Assembly (NCBI GenBank): GCA_900542065.1
Contig: UQLU01000008.1
Location: 1 to 64,000, forward strand
Source of the DNA: an uncultured Eggerthella sp.
GTDB taxonomy: Bacteria; Actinomycetota; Coriobacteriia; Coriobacteriales; Eggerthellaceae
Length of the DNA stretch: 64,000 nucleotides
Direction: 5' to 3'
Every line of letters starts with the position of its first letter. Position 1 is the stretch's first letter. Of the stretch, positions 43,161-53,481 are shown piece by piece. A program made the position numbers and the translations under genes. A model generated the notes under the pieces. That model made no database searches. It saw only the letters and a program-made list of their open reading frames with translations, and was not told where the DNA came from.

Positions 43161-44090
43161 TTACCACGAAGCAATATATTTAGCAGCAGCTTCTGCAGCT
43201 AGTGCACCATCAGATACTGCCGTCACTACCTGACGCAGCGGCGTAGTGCGTGTGTCTCCTGCCGCAAAGACTCCCACCGTCGAAGTTGCACCTTCTTTAT
43301 AGGTAACCACATAACCAGAAGGATCGAGTTCAACCACATCTGAAAGCCATGCGGTATCTGGCTGTGTACCTACCGCAATAAAAAGCGCATCGGTTGCAAG
43401 CTGTTCTTTTGAATTATCCAAAACATTTTCTAGGGTAACTGCACCCAGCTTCCCATCACGCTCTTCCACTTCAACTACCCTACTATTCCAATGGATAGTT
43501 ACATTCTCAAGTGCATCAAGCTGGCGAGCATACCAAGCACTTGCACGTAGCTCATCGCGACGATGCACAAGATGAACCTCTTTTACGATACGTGATAGAT
43601 ACACTGCATCAGCACATGCGGTATCACCGCCACCAACAATAACAGCAGTTTTATCACGGAAGAAACTTCCGTCACAGGTTGCGCAATACGATACTCCACG
43701 ACCTACTAATTCCTCTATCCCCGCTATTGGCAGCTGTCTGGGCTTTGCGCCCATTGCAAGAATAACCGCTTTTGCTTGATATTCACCTGCGGGCGTTTTA
43801 AGAACAAAAATAGGATTATTCCCTTCATCAACCGTTGGCTGCAAAGCTTCAACTTGTTCAGATACTATCTGTGCGCCAAAGCGCTCTGCTTGCTCTCGCA
43901 TGGCAAAAGCTATTTCAAAGCCATTTACCCCTTGCGCAAATCCTGGATAGTTTTCTAAATGATCAATCGATGTCAGCTGACCACCAACCATCAATGCCTC
44001 AAACAACGTAGTAGACAAGCCAGCACGTGCTGCATATACACCCGCGGCAAGCCCAGCTGGACCCGCTCCAACAATTGCAACATCTATCAT
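43161..44090 (-). CDS. trxB: thioredoxin reductase
   Basis: A 309-residue FAD/NADPH flavoprotein that reduces thioredoxin. VAIVGAGPAGLAAGVYAAR (FAD), GVSYCATCDGSFF (redox cysteines), VIVGGGDTACADA (NADPH) and GVFAAGDTRTTPLRQV at the C-terminus. The ATG at 44090 has AAGAAAGGA; the frame upstream has no family match. Lies after trxA, with a terminator between. Confidence 0.96.
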   Translation of the reverse strand: MIDVAIVGAGPAGLAAGVYAARAGLSTTLFEALMVGGQLTSIDHLENYPGFAQGVNGFEIAFAMREQAERFGAQIVSEQVEALQPTVDEGNNPIFVLKTPAGEYQAKAVILAMGAKPRQLPIAGIEELVGRGVSYCATCDGSFFRDKTAVIVGGGDTACADAVYLSRIVKEVHLVHRRDELRASAWYARQLDALENVTIHWNSRVVEVEERDGKLGAVTLENVLDNSKEQLATDALFIAVGTQPDTAWLSDVVELDPSGYVVTYKEGATSTVGVFAAGDTRTTPLRQVVTAVSDGALAAEAAAKYIASW

Positions 44091-44242
44091 ATGAACAAGT
44101 CCTTTCTTAGCGAATAGTATTCCTGGCAAGAACAAATAGATAGTATTCCCAGCAAAGACGAATGAATAACATCTCTGCGAATAATGGATACTGTCCTTAT
44201 CTAAACAAGCAATACTTAAAAGCAGAACTGTCTGTATCATAC

Positions 44243-44274
44243 AAAAGAGGGACCCCATAACAGAAGTCCCTCTT
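44243..44274 (-). terminator. intrinsic terminator of trxA
   Basis: AAGAGGGAC/GTCCCTCTT with a 12-base loop, followed by TTTTG on the minus strand, between trxA and trxB. Some read-through to trxB is likely. Confidence 0.8.
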
Positions 44275-44296
44275 AATATGATCGGTGAATATCTGG

Positions 44297-44605
44297 CTAA
44301 GCTAATGCACTTGCAAGAGTTTGCTTAGGCTGAACGCCTACAAACTGCTGAACAGGCTGACCGTTTTTAAAAACAATCATGGTCGGAACACTCATGATGT
44401 TAAACTGCTGAGCCAATGACATTTCTTGGTCAACATCAACCTTATATACTGCTGCAGAACCAGCCATGTCCTGACCAAGCTCATCTAAAACGGGCGCCAT
44501 CATCTTGCAAGGACCGCACCAAGTTGCAAAAAAATCAACCAGAACAGGAGTTGAAGCATTAAGAACTTTCTCCTGAAATTCACTCGTGGTAATTTGGGTT
44601 GCCAT
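44297..44605 (-). CDS. trxA: thioredoxin
   Basis: A 102-residue thioredoxin with the active site WCGPC (Cys30, Cys33), the buried Asp in VLVDFFATW and the cis-proline in MSVPTMIVF. Reduced by the TrxB encoded next to it. GAAGAGGAG precedes the ATG. Confidence 0.97.
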   Translation of the reverse strand: MATQITTSEFQEKVLNASTPVLVDFFATWCGPCKMMAPVLDELGQDMAGSAAVYKVDVDQEMSLAQQFNIMSVPTMIVFKNGQPVQQFVGVQPKQTLASALA

Positions 44606-44646
44606 TTGTATCTCCTCTTCACATGCTTGCTAACGCTTTTTGTTTT

Positions 44647-44683
44647 AGGTTAGTTGTAATCTTCATACGCTTACAACTAACCT
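44647..44683. promoter_or_regulatory. 13-bp perfect inverted repeat upstream of trxA
   Basis: AGGTTAGTTGTAA and TTACAACTAACCT flank an 11-base loop; with a two-base bulge the pairing extends through GTTTTA/TAAAAC to about 20 bp. No T run follows on either strand, so it is not a standard terminator. It lies 42 bases before trxA, inside the region where its promoter or leader should be. Confidence 0.6.
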
Positions 44684-44789
44684 GTAAAACAATATTGTGC
44701 GCTTCGCGCTTTATTTGACACCTAAAAGGTATCATTTAAAAAAGGAGACGTAAACCACAAACGTGACTTAGTCACTAAAACGTTACTGA

Positions 44790-46703
44790 CTACAAGGCAG
44801 CTTCGCGAATAATGTCGAGTAGCTTTTCTTCGCTCCAAATGCCCAAATCGCCTTCATGACGTTCTCGAATAGAAACGCCACCCTGCTCCAGTTCCTTATC
44901 GCCAATAACGCCCATGTAAGGAATCTTTTCAGACTGAGCCTTAGCAATCTTTACACGCATTGGTTCATTCTGGGTATACACCTCAACGCGACCACCAGCA
45001 GCAGTAATTTTTGCTGCCAGTGCCTTGCAGGCATCCACATGGCGATCAGCAAGAGGCAACAACGCAACCTGAACAGGAGCCAACCACAAAGGCAGTGCAC
45101 CAGTGTAGTGCTCAATCAAAATGCCGAAGAAACGCTCAATTGATCCAAAGATTGCACGATGCAGCATCCAAGGACGTTCCTCAGTGTTTTCGGCTGTACG
45201 ATACGTTAGCTCAAAACGCTCTGGCAAATTGAAGTCAACCTGAACCGTAGAGCACTGCCAGGTACGACCAATAGCATCCTTTACCTTGATGTCGATCTTA
45301 GGACCATAGAAAGCACCGTCGCCTTCATTGATTTCATAAGCAAGGTTGTGACGCTCGCAAGCTTGCTTCAAAGCGTTAGTAGCATGTTCCCACATATCAT
45401 CAGAACCAATGGACTTTTCTGGACGAGTGGAAATTTCTGCTTCATAGGTAAAGTCGAAGGTCTTCATGATATGGTCAACCAAATCAAGGATAGCAACCAC
45501 TTCATCTACTACCTGTTCACGCGTACAGAATACGTGAGCATCGTCTTGAGTAAATCCTCGAGCACGCAAAAGACCATGAACAGCGCCTGACAATTCATGG
45601 CGGTATACCGTACCGAACTCAAACAAGCGCAGTGGTAAATCACGATATGAATGAATATCGTTCTTATACAACATTACATGACCTGGGCAGTTCATTGGCT
45701 TTACACCATACTCCTGCATACGAGGAGCATCGTCACTACCTTCATTGATTTCGAAAAAGTACATGTTTTCGTTATAGAAGTTATAGTGACCAGAAGTCTT
45801 CCACACATCAGACTTATAAATGTGCGGCGTAATAACTTCCTCATAACCACGCGCATATAAGTCACGACGAAGCCACTCTTGAAGCAAGCGAATTACACGA
45901 GCACCCTTCGGTGGATACAAAGGCAAACCAACGCCTGCCTGCTCATCAAGCATAAATAGACCAAGTTCGCGGCCAATCTTGCGATGGTCACGCTTTTCTG
46001 CTTCTTCCAAATTATGCAAGTACGTGGTCAGTTCCTTTTTCTTGAAGAAAGCAGTGCCATAGAGACGCTGCAGCATTTCGTTATTGGAATCGCCCTTCCA
46101 ATAAGCACCTGCCACCTTCATCAATTTGAACGCACCAATTTTTCCTGCACTTGGAATGTGAGGACCGTGGCACAAATCAATAAATGAACCATGACGATAA
46201 ACACTTATTTCCTCATCAGCTGGCAAATCGTCAATATGCTCTGCCTTAAAACGCTGATCCGCAAACATTTCTTTAGCCTGATCGCGCGTTACTACTTCGC
46301 GAACAAAAGGTTCATCGGCAGCAATAATTTCGGCCATTTTCTTTTCGATAGCTTCAAAATCGTCAGTCGAAATTGAACGCGAAAGCTCAAAGTCATAGAA
46401 GAAGGCATCTTCGGTTTCAGGGCCAAAAGCAATTTGAGCTCCTAGAAATAACGTCTGTACCGCCTCTGCCATGATATGAGCACAGGAATGACGCATGATA
46501 CCTAGGGCCTCAGGACTTTTATCGGTAATGATTTCAATAGCAGCACCATCGGTTACTGGCGTTGTTACATCAACGAGTTCACCATTGATCTTTCCTGCTA
46601 AAGCCGCCTTAGCAAGACCAGCACCAATACTTGCCGCTACATCTTGCACGGTTGCTCCGGCATCGAGGGTCTTAACTGATCCATCAGGGAGCTTAATTTC
46701 CAT
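44790..46703 (-). CDS. thrS: threonyl-tRNA synthetase
   Basis: A 637-residue class II synthetase: TGS domain (residues about 1-60), the editing domain with HSCAHIMAEA and the zinc-like YRHGSFIDLCHGPH segment, and the catalytic core with MNCPGHVMLY, FEFGTVYRHE and RPWMLHRAIFGSIERF. ATG 46703 has GAAAGGA. No T-box is seen in its leader. Confidence 0.97.
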   Translation of the reverse strand: MEIKLPDGSVKTLDAGATVQDVAASIGAGLAKAALAGKINGELVDVTTPVTDGAAIEIITDKSPEALGIMRHSCAHIMAEAVQTLFLGAQIAFGPETEDAFFYDFELSRSISTDDFEAIEKKMAEIIAADEPFVREVVTRDQAKEMFADQRFKAEHIDDLPADEEISVYRHGSFIDLCHGPHIPSAGKIGAFKLMKVAGAYWKGDSNNEMLQRLYGTAFFKKKELTTYLHNLEEAEKRDHRKIGRELGLFMLDEQAGVGLPLYPPKGARVIRLLQEWLRRDLYARGYEEVITPHIYKSDVWKTSGHYNFYNENMYFFEINEGSDDAPRMQEYGVKPMNCPGHVMLYKNDIHSYRDLPLRLFEFGTVYRHELSGAVHGLLRARGFTQDDAHVFCTREQVVDEVVAILDLVDHIMKTFDFTYEAEISTRPEKSIGSDDMWEHATNALKQACERHNLAYEINEGDGAFYGPKIDIKVKDAIGRTWQCSTVQVDFNLPERFELTYRTAENTEERPWMLHRAIFGSIERFFGILIEHYTGALPLWLAPVQVALLPLADRHVDACKALAAKITAAGGRVEVYTQNEPMRVKIAKAQSEKIPYMGVIGDKELEQGGVSIRERHEGDLGIWSEEKLLDIIREAAL

Positions 46704-46845
46704 AGTTGTTTCCTTTCTTGTGCCGGATGCGTACAAAGCATCTGCACTACCTACAACGAACGAGCCGCCCTTCGCTTCACCATATCATATTTAGAGGCAA
46801 CTTATAACAAAACAAGAAAAGCGATGTACGAGTAGCACAAAAACC

Positions 46846-47289
46846 TTACTCGTGATTTCTGCCTCCCCCAATTGGTGTGGTGCAATAAGGGCACACAGAC
46901 CAAGAAGGATCAAGCGCATGATGGCAAGTTGGACAGAGATTCTTCAAGCGCTGATGGCAGTTAGGGCACATTACGTAATCCTCTTCTACAGGATAGCCGC
47001 AATTAGCGCAATCACCATAACGCATAAGCTCACGTTTCTTTAGGGCTATCTCCAAATCCTGTTCTTCACGATCGCTCTTCAAAAGTGCGGGACGAATCAT
47101 GCAATAGGCAACTAAGCCAGCTACAGGAATGATAGAGAGTAAACCGAGCGCCCAAGGAATATCACGCAATGAAGCATCTCGTACGGACCAGAAAATTGAA
47201 AGAACATAGAGAATAATGAACAGTACAGCGATAACGGTTATAGCGCCCATTACCTCTGGTGTCAGAATCTGAGAAAGAAGATCACTCAT
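46846..47289 (-). CDS. membrane protein with double zinc ribbon
   Basis: A 147-residue protein with two membrane helices (about residues 14-34 and 44-64), a charged helix, and a C-terminal double zinc ribbon: CANCGYP, CPNCHQR, CPTCHHA and CPYCTTP. The family is not assigned to a function. It begins three bases after the valS stop region with GAAGGG upstream, so it is likely cotranscribed with valS. Confidence 0.8.
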   Translation of the reverse strand: MSDLLSQILTPEVMGAITVIAVLFIILYVLSIFWSVRDASLRDIPWALGLLSIIPVAGLVAYCMIRPALLKSDREEQDLEIALKKRELMRYGDCANCGYPVEEDYVMCPNCHQRLKNLCPTCHHALDPSWSVCPYCTTPIGGGRNHE

Positions 47290-47292
47290 CGT

Positions 47293-49959
47293 TTACCCTT
47301 CCTGCTTCATTTCCGCTAATTCAGCCTGCAAGCGATCCATACGATCTACAATGTCTGCCAATTTAGCGCGATCTTTTTCAATAATTTCAGGAGCAGCTTT
47401 TGCTAAAAAGCCAGGATTGGAAAGTTTCTTATCAAACTTAACACGATCCTTCTCTAGCTTAGCAAGTTCCTTCTCCAAACGAGCTTGCTCGGCGGCAAAG
47501 TCTACTAATCCACTCAAAATTACATAGACTTCTACGTCATCAGCCAAACGCATGGTGGACTCTGCTGGTTTTTCAGCAGTTTCAGAAACCTCAAGCACTT
47601 CTACATTACCCAAAGCTACGATTAAGCCTTGCTGTTCGTTGAACAAATCAACAGCTTCAGCACTCTGCGCTTTTACTACCATTTCTAACTGAGTTTTAGG
47701 AGAAATACCATAACGGGCGCGAATAGAGCGAATACCAGAAACGCTTTGAGTAACAATTGCAAGTGCACGTTCTGCATCAGGATCAATGTAGCGCTCAAGC
47801 TCTTGAGCATCTGGCCATGCAGCCATCATCAGGTAAGGAGATTCTTTTTCACCAGGCATATCCTGATAAATCTGTTCGGTAACAAACGGCATAGCAGGAT
47901 GCAAAAGCCTTAATGCAGTATCGAGCACAAAGACCAGATTTCGCTGACATGCAGCACGATCCAATCCGCCTGCAGCTAAACGTGGTTTTGAAAGTTCGAT
48001 ATACCAGTCACAGAATTCGTTCCAGAAGAAAGCGTATAACTCGCGCGTCATATCGCTAAATTCAAATCCCTTGTATGCTTCATCGATTGAAGCAACCAAA
48101 CGGGCCAAACGCGAAAAGATCCAACGGTCTGCAGGAGTAGTAGGCTCTGGAGCACCTGGTGTGTAGTCATCCAGATTCATCATGACGAAACGAGCAGCAT
48201 TGCGAATCTTATTTGCAAAATTACGGCTGCTGACCAGTTTGTTTTCATTGAATTTCAAATCCTGGGCGCCCGTCACCTGCATAAGCAGACCAAATCGCAT
48301 ACCATCTGCGCCGTAGTTTTCCATCAGCTTCAAAGGATCTACGCCGTTACCACGACTCTTAGACATAGGCTTACCATCAGCAGCCATAACAGTTGGGTGA
48401 ATAATGACATCCTTGAAAGGAATTTGATCGGTGAAATATAGCGATGACATAACCATGCGCGCAACCCACAAGCCCATGATGTCACGAGCAGTAGACAGCA
48501 TCTGCGTAGGATAGGTCTTATCCAACTCCTCAGTAGAATCAGGCCAGCCCTGAGTTGCAAAAGGCCATAACTGAGAAGAGAACCAGGTATCTAATACGTC
48601 TTCATCCTGACGTACCTTAGCACCACACTTAGGGCATACCTCAGTATCCTCCATAAGTGCATCTTCCCAACCACATTCATCGCAGTAGAACATAGGAATA
48701 CGGTGACCCCACCAAAGCTGACGTGAAATACACCAATCTTTTAAGTTAGCCAACCAATCTAGGTATACCTGCTTCCAGCGAGCAGGATGGAACTGTACTT
48801 CACCGTCTTCTACAACCTGAGCAGCGCGTTCTTTCAATCGATCAACAGCAACAAACCACTGTTCGGAAAGCCAAGGTTCCAATTTTGTATGGCAGCGATA
48901 GCAGGTCATTACTGAATGATCATGATCTTCAACATGATCAAGTAAACCTAATGCTTCAAATTCAGCAACGATTGCTTCGCGTGCTTCGTCACGCGTCATG
49001 CCACTGAACTTGCCATAGCCTTCAACGACCACCGCATGTTCATCGAATACATTAATTTGCTCGAGGTTATTGCGCTGACCCATAGCATAGTCGTTCGGAT
49101 CGTGCGCTGGGGTTGTTTTTACCGCACCCGTGCCAAATTCAGAATCGACATAGTAATCAGCAAAAATAGGAATTTTACGTCCGACTATAGGAAGGTCGAT
49201 AGTCTTACCAACCAGATTCTTGTAACGCTCATCCTTAGGAGAAACTGCTACACCCGTATCGCCTAACATGGTTTCAGGACGAGTAGTAGCAACAACTAAG
49301 TATTCAATGCCATCAACAGGTTCAGAAAGCGGATAGCGAAGATACCAAAGATGTCCTTTTTCATCTACGTATTCTGCTTCGTCATCAGCAATAGCCGTAG
49401 TACAAGAAGGGCACCAATTAACAATACGACGACCACGATAAATTAGTCCATCGTGATACCAATCACAAAATACCTTGCGCACTGCTTTGGCATATTCAGG
49501 TGACATCGTAAACTTTTCATCCGAATAGTCACACGAGCAACCCATGCCTGCAATTTGCTTAACAATGGTATTACCGTAATCTTCACGCCAATCCCAACAA
49601 GCGTCTAGAAATTTCTCGCGACCAATTTCTAGACGAGAAATGCCTTCTTCGGCAAGTTTCTTATCTACCTTCGTTTGAGTGGCAATACCAGCATGGTCAG
49701 TACCCAAAATCCAACGAGTCTGATAACCCTGCATGCGCGCATGGCGAACACAGGTATCTTGGATAGTGTCATTAAGGGCGTGACCCATGTGTAGCATACC
49801 CGTGACATTAGGAGGAGGAATTACCACGGTATAGGTATCTGCTCCATTTTTGCCAAATCCTGGCGTACGAGAAAAATACCCTTGTTCTTTCCAAGCGTCG
49901 AAAAGCGGCTTTTCCCAGTCACCATAAGCCGGCATTTCGCTTTTATTGTCTGACGACAT
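47293..49959 (-). CDS. valS: valyl-tRNA synthetase
   Basis: An 888-residue class I synthetase. HIGH motif as HMGH in GMLHMGHALN, KMSKS as GKPMSKSRGN, the CP1 editing domain (about residues 190-350), and a C-terminal coiled coil (about 820-885, Lys/Glu/Leu-rich) that contacts tRNA. Start is ATG 49959 with AGGAAGGA. Directly downstream of clpX, an order known from Actinobacteria. Confidence 0.97.
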   Translation of the reverse strand: MSSDNKSEMPAYGDWEKPLFDAWKEQGYFSRTPGFGKNGADTYTVVIPPPNVTGMLHMGHALNDTIQDTCVRHARMQGYQTRWILGTDHAGIATQTKVDKKLAEEGISRLEIGREKFLDACWDWREDYGNTIVKQIAGMGCSCDYSDEKFTMSPEYAKAVRKVFCDWYHDGLIYRGRRIVNWCPSCTTAIADDEAEYVDEKGHLWYLRYPLSEPVDGIEYLVVATTRPETMLGDTGVAVSPKDERYKNLVGKTIDLPIVGRKIPIFADYYVDSEFGTGAVKTTPAHDPNDYAMGQRNNLEQINVFDEHAVVVEGYGKFSGMTRDEAREAIVAEFEALGLLDHVEDHDHSVMTCYRCHTKLEPWLSEQWFVAVDRLKERAAQVVEDGEVQFHPARWKQVYLDWLANLKDWCISRQLWWGHRIPMFYCDECGWEDALMEDTEVCPKCGAKVRQDEDVLDTWFSSQLWPFATQGWPDSTEELDKTYPTQMLSTARDIMGLWVARMVMSSLYFTDQIPFKDVIIHPTVMAADGKPMSKSRGNGVDPLKLMENYGADGMRFGLLMQVTGAQDLKFNENKLVSSRNFANKIRNAARFVMMNLDDYTPGAPEPTTPADRWIFSRLARLVASIDEAYKGFEFSDMTRELYAFFWNEFCDWYIELSKPRLAAGGLDRAACQRNLVFVLDTALRLLHPAMPFVTEQIYQDMPGEKESPYLMMAAWPDAQELERYIDPDAERALAIVTQSVSGIRSIRARYGISPKTQLEMVVKAQSAEAVDLFNEQQGLIVALGNVEVLEVSETAEKPAESTMRLADDVEVYVILSGLVDFAAEQARLEKELAKLEKDRVKFDKKLSNPGFLAKAAPEIIEKDRAKLADIVDRMDRLQAELAEMKQEG

Positions 49960-49981
49960 GGAATCCTTCCTTCCTGTATCT

Positions 49982-51334
49982 TTATTCTTTTGCGCCTTTT
50001 TGCGCAGGAGTTGTGTCAATTTGTTCAATTTCAGGCTTGGTAGCACCTTCGATGTCGCTTCTGCGAATTACCACGCGCTTAGTGCCATCGTGATCAGGAA
50101 GATCATACATAACATCCTGCAAAGCACGTTCGCAAATGCTACGCAAACCGCGAGCTCCTGTTTGGTGATCAATAGCCTGTTCCGCCATTGCCTGAAGAGC
50201 ATCATCTTCAAAAATAAGTTCCGCATCTTCATAGGCAAACATAGCCTTGTATTGCTTAACTAAAGCATTCTTTGGCTCGGTTAATACGCGCACAAGATCT
50301 TCCTTGGAAAGCTCTTTGAGTGAAGTAATAACAGGAATACGACCAATAAATTCTGGAATCATGCCGTATTTATGCAGGTCCTCAGGAAGTACCTGGTTTA
50401 AAAGCTCTGCGTCCGCAGCGCGCTTTGATTCAGGCATCTCTGAACCAAATCCAATGCTTGTCTTGCCCACACGTTCTGCAACAATATCGGGAAGACCAAC
50501 AAAAGCGCCACCCAGAATAAACAAAATATTGGTGGTATCAATATGGATAAGCTCTTGCTGAGGATGCTTACGTCCCCCTTGCGGAGGAACACTTGCTTCA
50601 CATCCCTCAATAATTTTGAGCAAAGCTTGCTGTACACCCTCGCCTGAAACATCGCGCGTAATAGAAAGGTTTTCTGCCTTTCTTGCCACCTTATCAATCT
50701 CGTCGATATAGATAATGCCAATTTCAGCACGAGGAATATCGAAATCTGCCGCCGTAATTAACTTAAGCAAGATATTTTCAACGTCTTCACCAACGTAGCC
50801 CGCTTCAGTAAGCGTGGTAGCGTCAGCAATAGCAAACGGAACCTTCAAGGTACGAGCAAGCGTCTGTGCAAGCAAGGTTTTACCAGAGCCCGTAGGACCA
50901 AGCAACATGATATTACTCTTGGCTACCTCAACATCACCTTCATGAGCATGCTCGCCTAAGCTAATACGCTTGTAGTGGTTATAAACCGCTACTGAAAGTG
51001 CCTTTTTTGCTTCGTCTTGACCTACTACATGCTCGGAGAGCTGTTCGAACAACTGACGAGGAGTAGGCAGTTCAGTCAAAGCAAATTCTTCTTTTGCTTC
51101 TTCTTCGTCGACACCTGCAGTAACCTGCAACACCTGATTAAGCGCATCCGATTCAAGACCACGCATATTTAAATCAGTCATCATAGCTTCAGCAGAAAGA
51201 GAAATGCATTCGTCGCATATATAAATTCCATTAGGGCCTGAAATCATCGCATTAACTTGATCAGGCGTTTTGCCGCAAAATGCACAACGTATTTCTGTAC
51301 GCGCTGGAGGAATGTTGCCAGACTGGTCTGTCAT
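49982..51334 (-). CDS. clpX: ATP-dependent Clp protease ATP-binding subunit ClpX
   Basis: A 450-residue AAA+ unfoldase. N-terminal zinc-binding domain (CAFCGK...CDEC, residues about 17-42), Walker A GPTGSGKT, Walker B IIYIDEIDKVA, pore loop GYVGED and the IGF loop (SIGFGSE) that docks on ClpP. It starts two bases after the clpP stop. Confidence 0.97.
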   Translation of the reverse strand: MTDQSGNIPPARTEIRCAFCGKTPDQVNAMISGPNGIYICDECISLSAEAMMTDLNMRGLESDALNQVLQVTAGVDEEEAKEEFALTELPTPRQLFEQLSEHVVGQDEAKKALSVAVYNHYKRISLGEHAHEGDVEVAKSNIMLLGPTGSGKTLLAQTLARTLKVPFAIADATTLTEAGYVGEDVENILLKLITAADFDIPRAEIGIIYIDEIDKVARKAENLSITRDVSGEGVQQALLKIIEGCEASVPPQGGRKHPQQELIHIDTTNILFILGGAFVGLPDIVAERVGKTSIGFGSEMPESKRAADAELLNQVLPEDLHKYGMIPEFIGRIPVITSLKELSKEDLVRVLTEPKNALVKQYKAMFAYEDAELIFEDDALQAMAEQAIDHQTGARGLRSICERALQDVMYDLPDHDGTKRVVIRRSDIEGATKPEIEQIDTTPAQKGAKE

Positions 51335-51336
51335 AC

Positions 51337-51969
51337 TTATTCAGCTTTCTCGTTAGATGCGAAGCGGGAAGCTACAACTTTATCAACCAAGCCGTAGGCA
51401 CAAGCTTCTTCAGCGGTCATCCAATTGTCACGCTCAGAATCTGCATGAACACGCTCAACGGTTTGTCCTGTATGCTTTGCGATAATGCCTTCCAAACGGT
51501 CGCGTGTCTTCTTCATTTCTGTAGCAAGAATTTCAAAATCAGTCTGCTGAGTACGTTCACCCGAACCGCCCATAGGCTGATGAATCATAACCTGAGCATT
51601 AGGCAAAATAATACGCTTGCCAGGAGCACCGGCGCACAGAAGAACAGAGCCCATAGATGCTGCCATACCCATACAGATCGTGGATACATCACACTTGATG
51701 TACTGCATCGTGTCATAGATTGCTAAGCCTGCAGATACCGATCCTCCAGGAGAGTTGATATAGAGAGAAATATCCTTGTCAGGATCAGCAGATTCAAGAT
51801 GTAAAAGCTGAGCTACAACCGTATTCGCAACAGCATCATCAATTGCTTCGCCTAAAAATACGATGCGTTCATTGAGCAGACGAGAATAAATGTCGTAGCT
51901 GCGTTCTCCACGAGGAGACTGTTCAATAACATAAGGGATGAGTGCTGCTTGTGTAGAATTTTGATACAT
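51337..51969 (-). CDS. clpP: ATP-dependent Clp protease proteolytic subunit
   Basis: A 210-residue serine peptidase. Catalytic Ser105 in GMAASMGSVL, His130 in MIHQPMGG and an Asp in the later helix segment. The first residues before ERSYDIYSRLL look like a short propeptide. Cotranscribed with clpX; tig lies upstream behind a terminator. Confidence 0.97.
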   Translation of the reverse strand: MYQNSTQAALIPYVIEQSPRGERSYDIYSRLLNERIVFLGEAIDDAVANTVVAQLLHLESADPDKDISLYINSPGGSVSAGLAIYDTMQYIKCDVSTICMGMAASMGSVLLCAGAPGKRIILPNAQVMIHQPMGGSGERTQQTDFEILATEMKKTRDRLEGIIAKHTGQTVERVHADSERDNWMTAEEACAYGLVDKVVASRFASNEKAE

Positions 51970-51993
51970 GCGTATGCCTCATTTCTTTTGTTG

Positions 51994-52030
51994 AAAAAAG
52001 GCAACCATCGCGTATTTGCGATGATTGCCC
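51994..52030 (-). terminator. intrinsic terminator of tig
   Basis: GGCAATCATCGC/GCGATGGTTGCC (12 bp with one G-U) followed by T6 on the minus strand, between tig and clpP. Confidence 0.95.
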
Positions 52031-52114
52031 CCTATTACCCTACAAATACCAAGCTTACACTATAGAGTTTTTATAAGCTGGCTTTATAGCACAACGTACT
52101 TTGTGTCGTTGTTG

Positions 52115-53443
52115 TTACTCTTCAACCTTTGCTTCTACAACTTCAGAAACCTTTGCTTTCGCTGCTACATCGCGCAGGGCATTTGCACGAACGATGCTTT
52201 CGCGAATCATAGGCAAACGGCCTTCCTTGCGCCATTCTGCCTCAATAGCATCAGGATCATCAAGCTCAGCTGAAGTAAATTCAGCATGAACTTCTTCTTC
52301 AGTTGCAACAATTTCATAGTGGCGTGCCCAAGCATCCAAAGCAAGATCCTGGCGAACCATATCAGCAGCCTGCTTCTTGTTGTCTTCCTTGAACTGATCA
52401 GCAGTCATTTCCATGGTCTTAAGATACTGATCGAAAGTAAGACCCATACGGCTCAACTGACCGTAGAAGTCAGACAGAAGACGAGTTTCCTGGGTTTCGC
52501 ACATAATCTCTGGCAATTCGCCTTCAAGACGCTGAGCCAAAGCCATCAAGCATTCGTTTTCCTTGCGGCGAGGAGCGCTAGCCATCTTCTGACCCTTGAT
52601 GCTATCGCCAATCTTGGTGCGCATGTCTTCAAGGCCTTCAAAGCCGAAGGTGTCCTTAGCCCATTCCTCAGTTACCTCAGGAACAACCTTGCGCTTAATT
52701 ACGTCAACCTTTACCTCAAAGTGGAACATGCCCTTTTCCTCGAGGTTAGAGGTGATCAAAGAATCATCGTCGGTCAAATCAAGGTCAAAGCTCTTTTCCT
52801 GACCCTTCTTAAGACCAATAAGTTCAGCATCGAAAGAAGCAGGATAAACGCCTTTGCCCAATTCATAAAGACGATGCTCAGCGCTAAGAGCGGAAACCTC
52901 TTCACCAGCTTCGTTGGTTACGGTCATGGTAAGTTCCACAAATTCACCAGGCTTTACCTTGGTGTTAGCATTTGCATCCTTGAAGTCATGATAGTAGTTG
53001 CGAAGCTCTTCAATCTGAGCGTCAATTTCTTCATCAGTTGCTTCAGTTGAAGGAATTTCAACCTCTACTGGTTCATAGCTCGTAAGCTCAAGCTCTGGCT
53101 TTACCACGATAGTTGCGGTGAAGTTAAAAGGTTTGTGATCTTCAACCAGGTCAAGTTCATACTCATAGTTTGGGCGCTGCAGAGGCACAAGATTATTCTC
53201 TTCGAGAGCCTGGGGATAAACTTCATTAACCAGATCCTCAGTTACCGTAGTGCGTACAGAATCGGCACCCATGATGTTGTCGATAACGGGGCGAGGAGCC
53301 TTACCAGGACGGAAACCAGGGAAGCTGTAGCGCTTTGCAACGCGGCGATACGTACGCTTAATACGTGCGTCTACATCGGCAGCATCAACCTCGAACGAAA
53401 GTTTTACCTGATTATTCTCGAGGGCCTCTACATTGATGTTCAC
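52115..53443 (-). CDS. tig: trigger factor
   Basis: A 442-residue ribosome-bound chaperone. The ribosome-binding segment is SFPGFRPGKAPRPVID (residues about 42-57); the FKBP-type PPIase domain (about 160-245) contains KPGEFVELTM; the C-terminal helical arms follow. Leads the tig, clpP, clpX, valS gene set. Confidence 0.96.
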   Translation of the reverse strand: MNINVEALENNQVKLSFEVDAADVDARIKRTYRRVAKRYSFPGFRPGKAPRPVIDNIMGADSVRTTVTEDLVNEVYPQALEENNLVPLQRPNYEYELDLVEDHKPFNFTATIVVKPELELTSYEPVEVEIPSTEATDEEIDAQIEELRNYYHDFKDANANTKVKPGEFVELTMTVTNEAGEEVSALSAEHRLYELGKGVYPASFDAELIGLKKGQEKSFDLDLTDDDSLITSNLEEKGMFHFEVKVDVIKRKVVPEVTEEWAKDTFGFEGLEDMRTKIGDSIKGQKMASAPRRKENECLMALAQRLEGELPEIMCETQETRLLSDFYGQLSRMGLTFDQYLKTMEMTADQFKEDNKKQAADMVRQDLALDAWARHYEIVATEEEVHAEFTSAELDDPDAIEAEWRKEGRLPMIRESIVRANALRDVAAKAKVSEVVEAKVEE

Positions 53444-53481
53444 GAATTAACTCCTTCTTGGGTACTACAAATGGTTTGCAC

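Noticed and set aside
52286..53050. 254-codon plus-strand frame across tig
   Set aside because: Antisense shadow of the trigger factor gene; composition is Phe/Leu/Ser-rich as expected from the complement of acidic codons.
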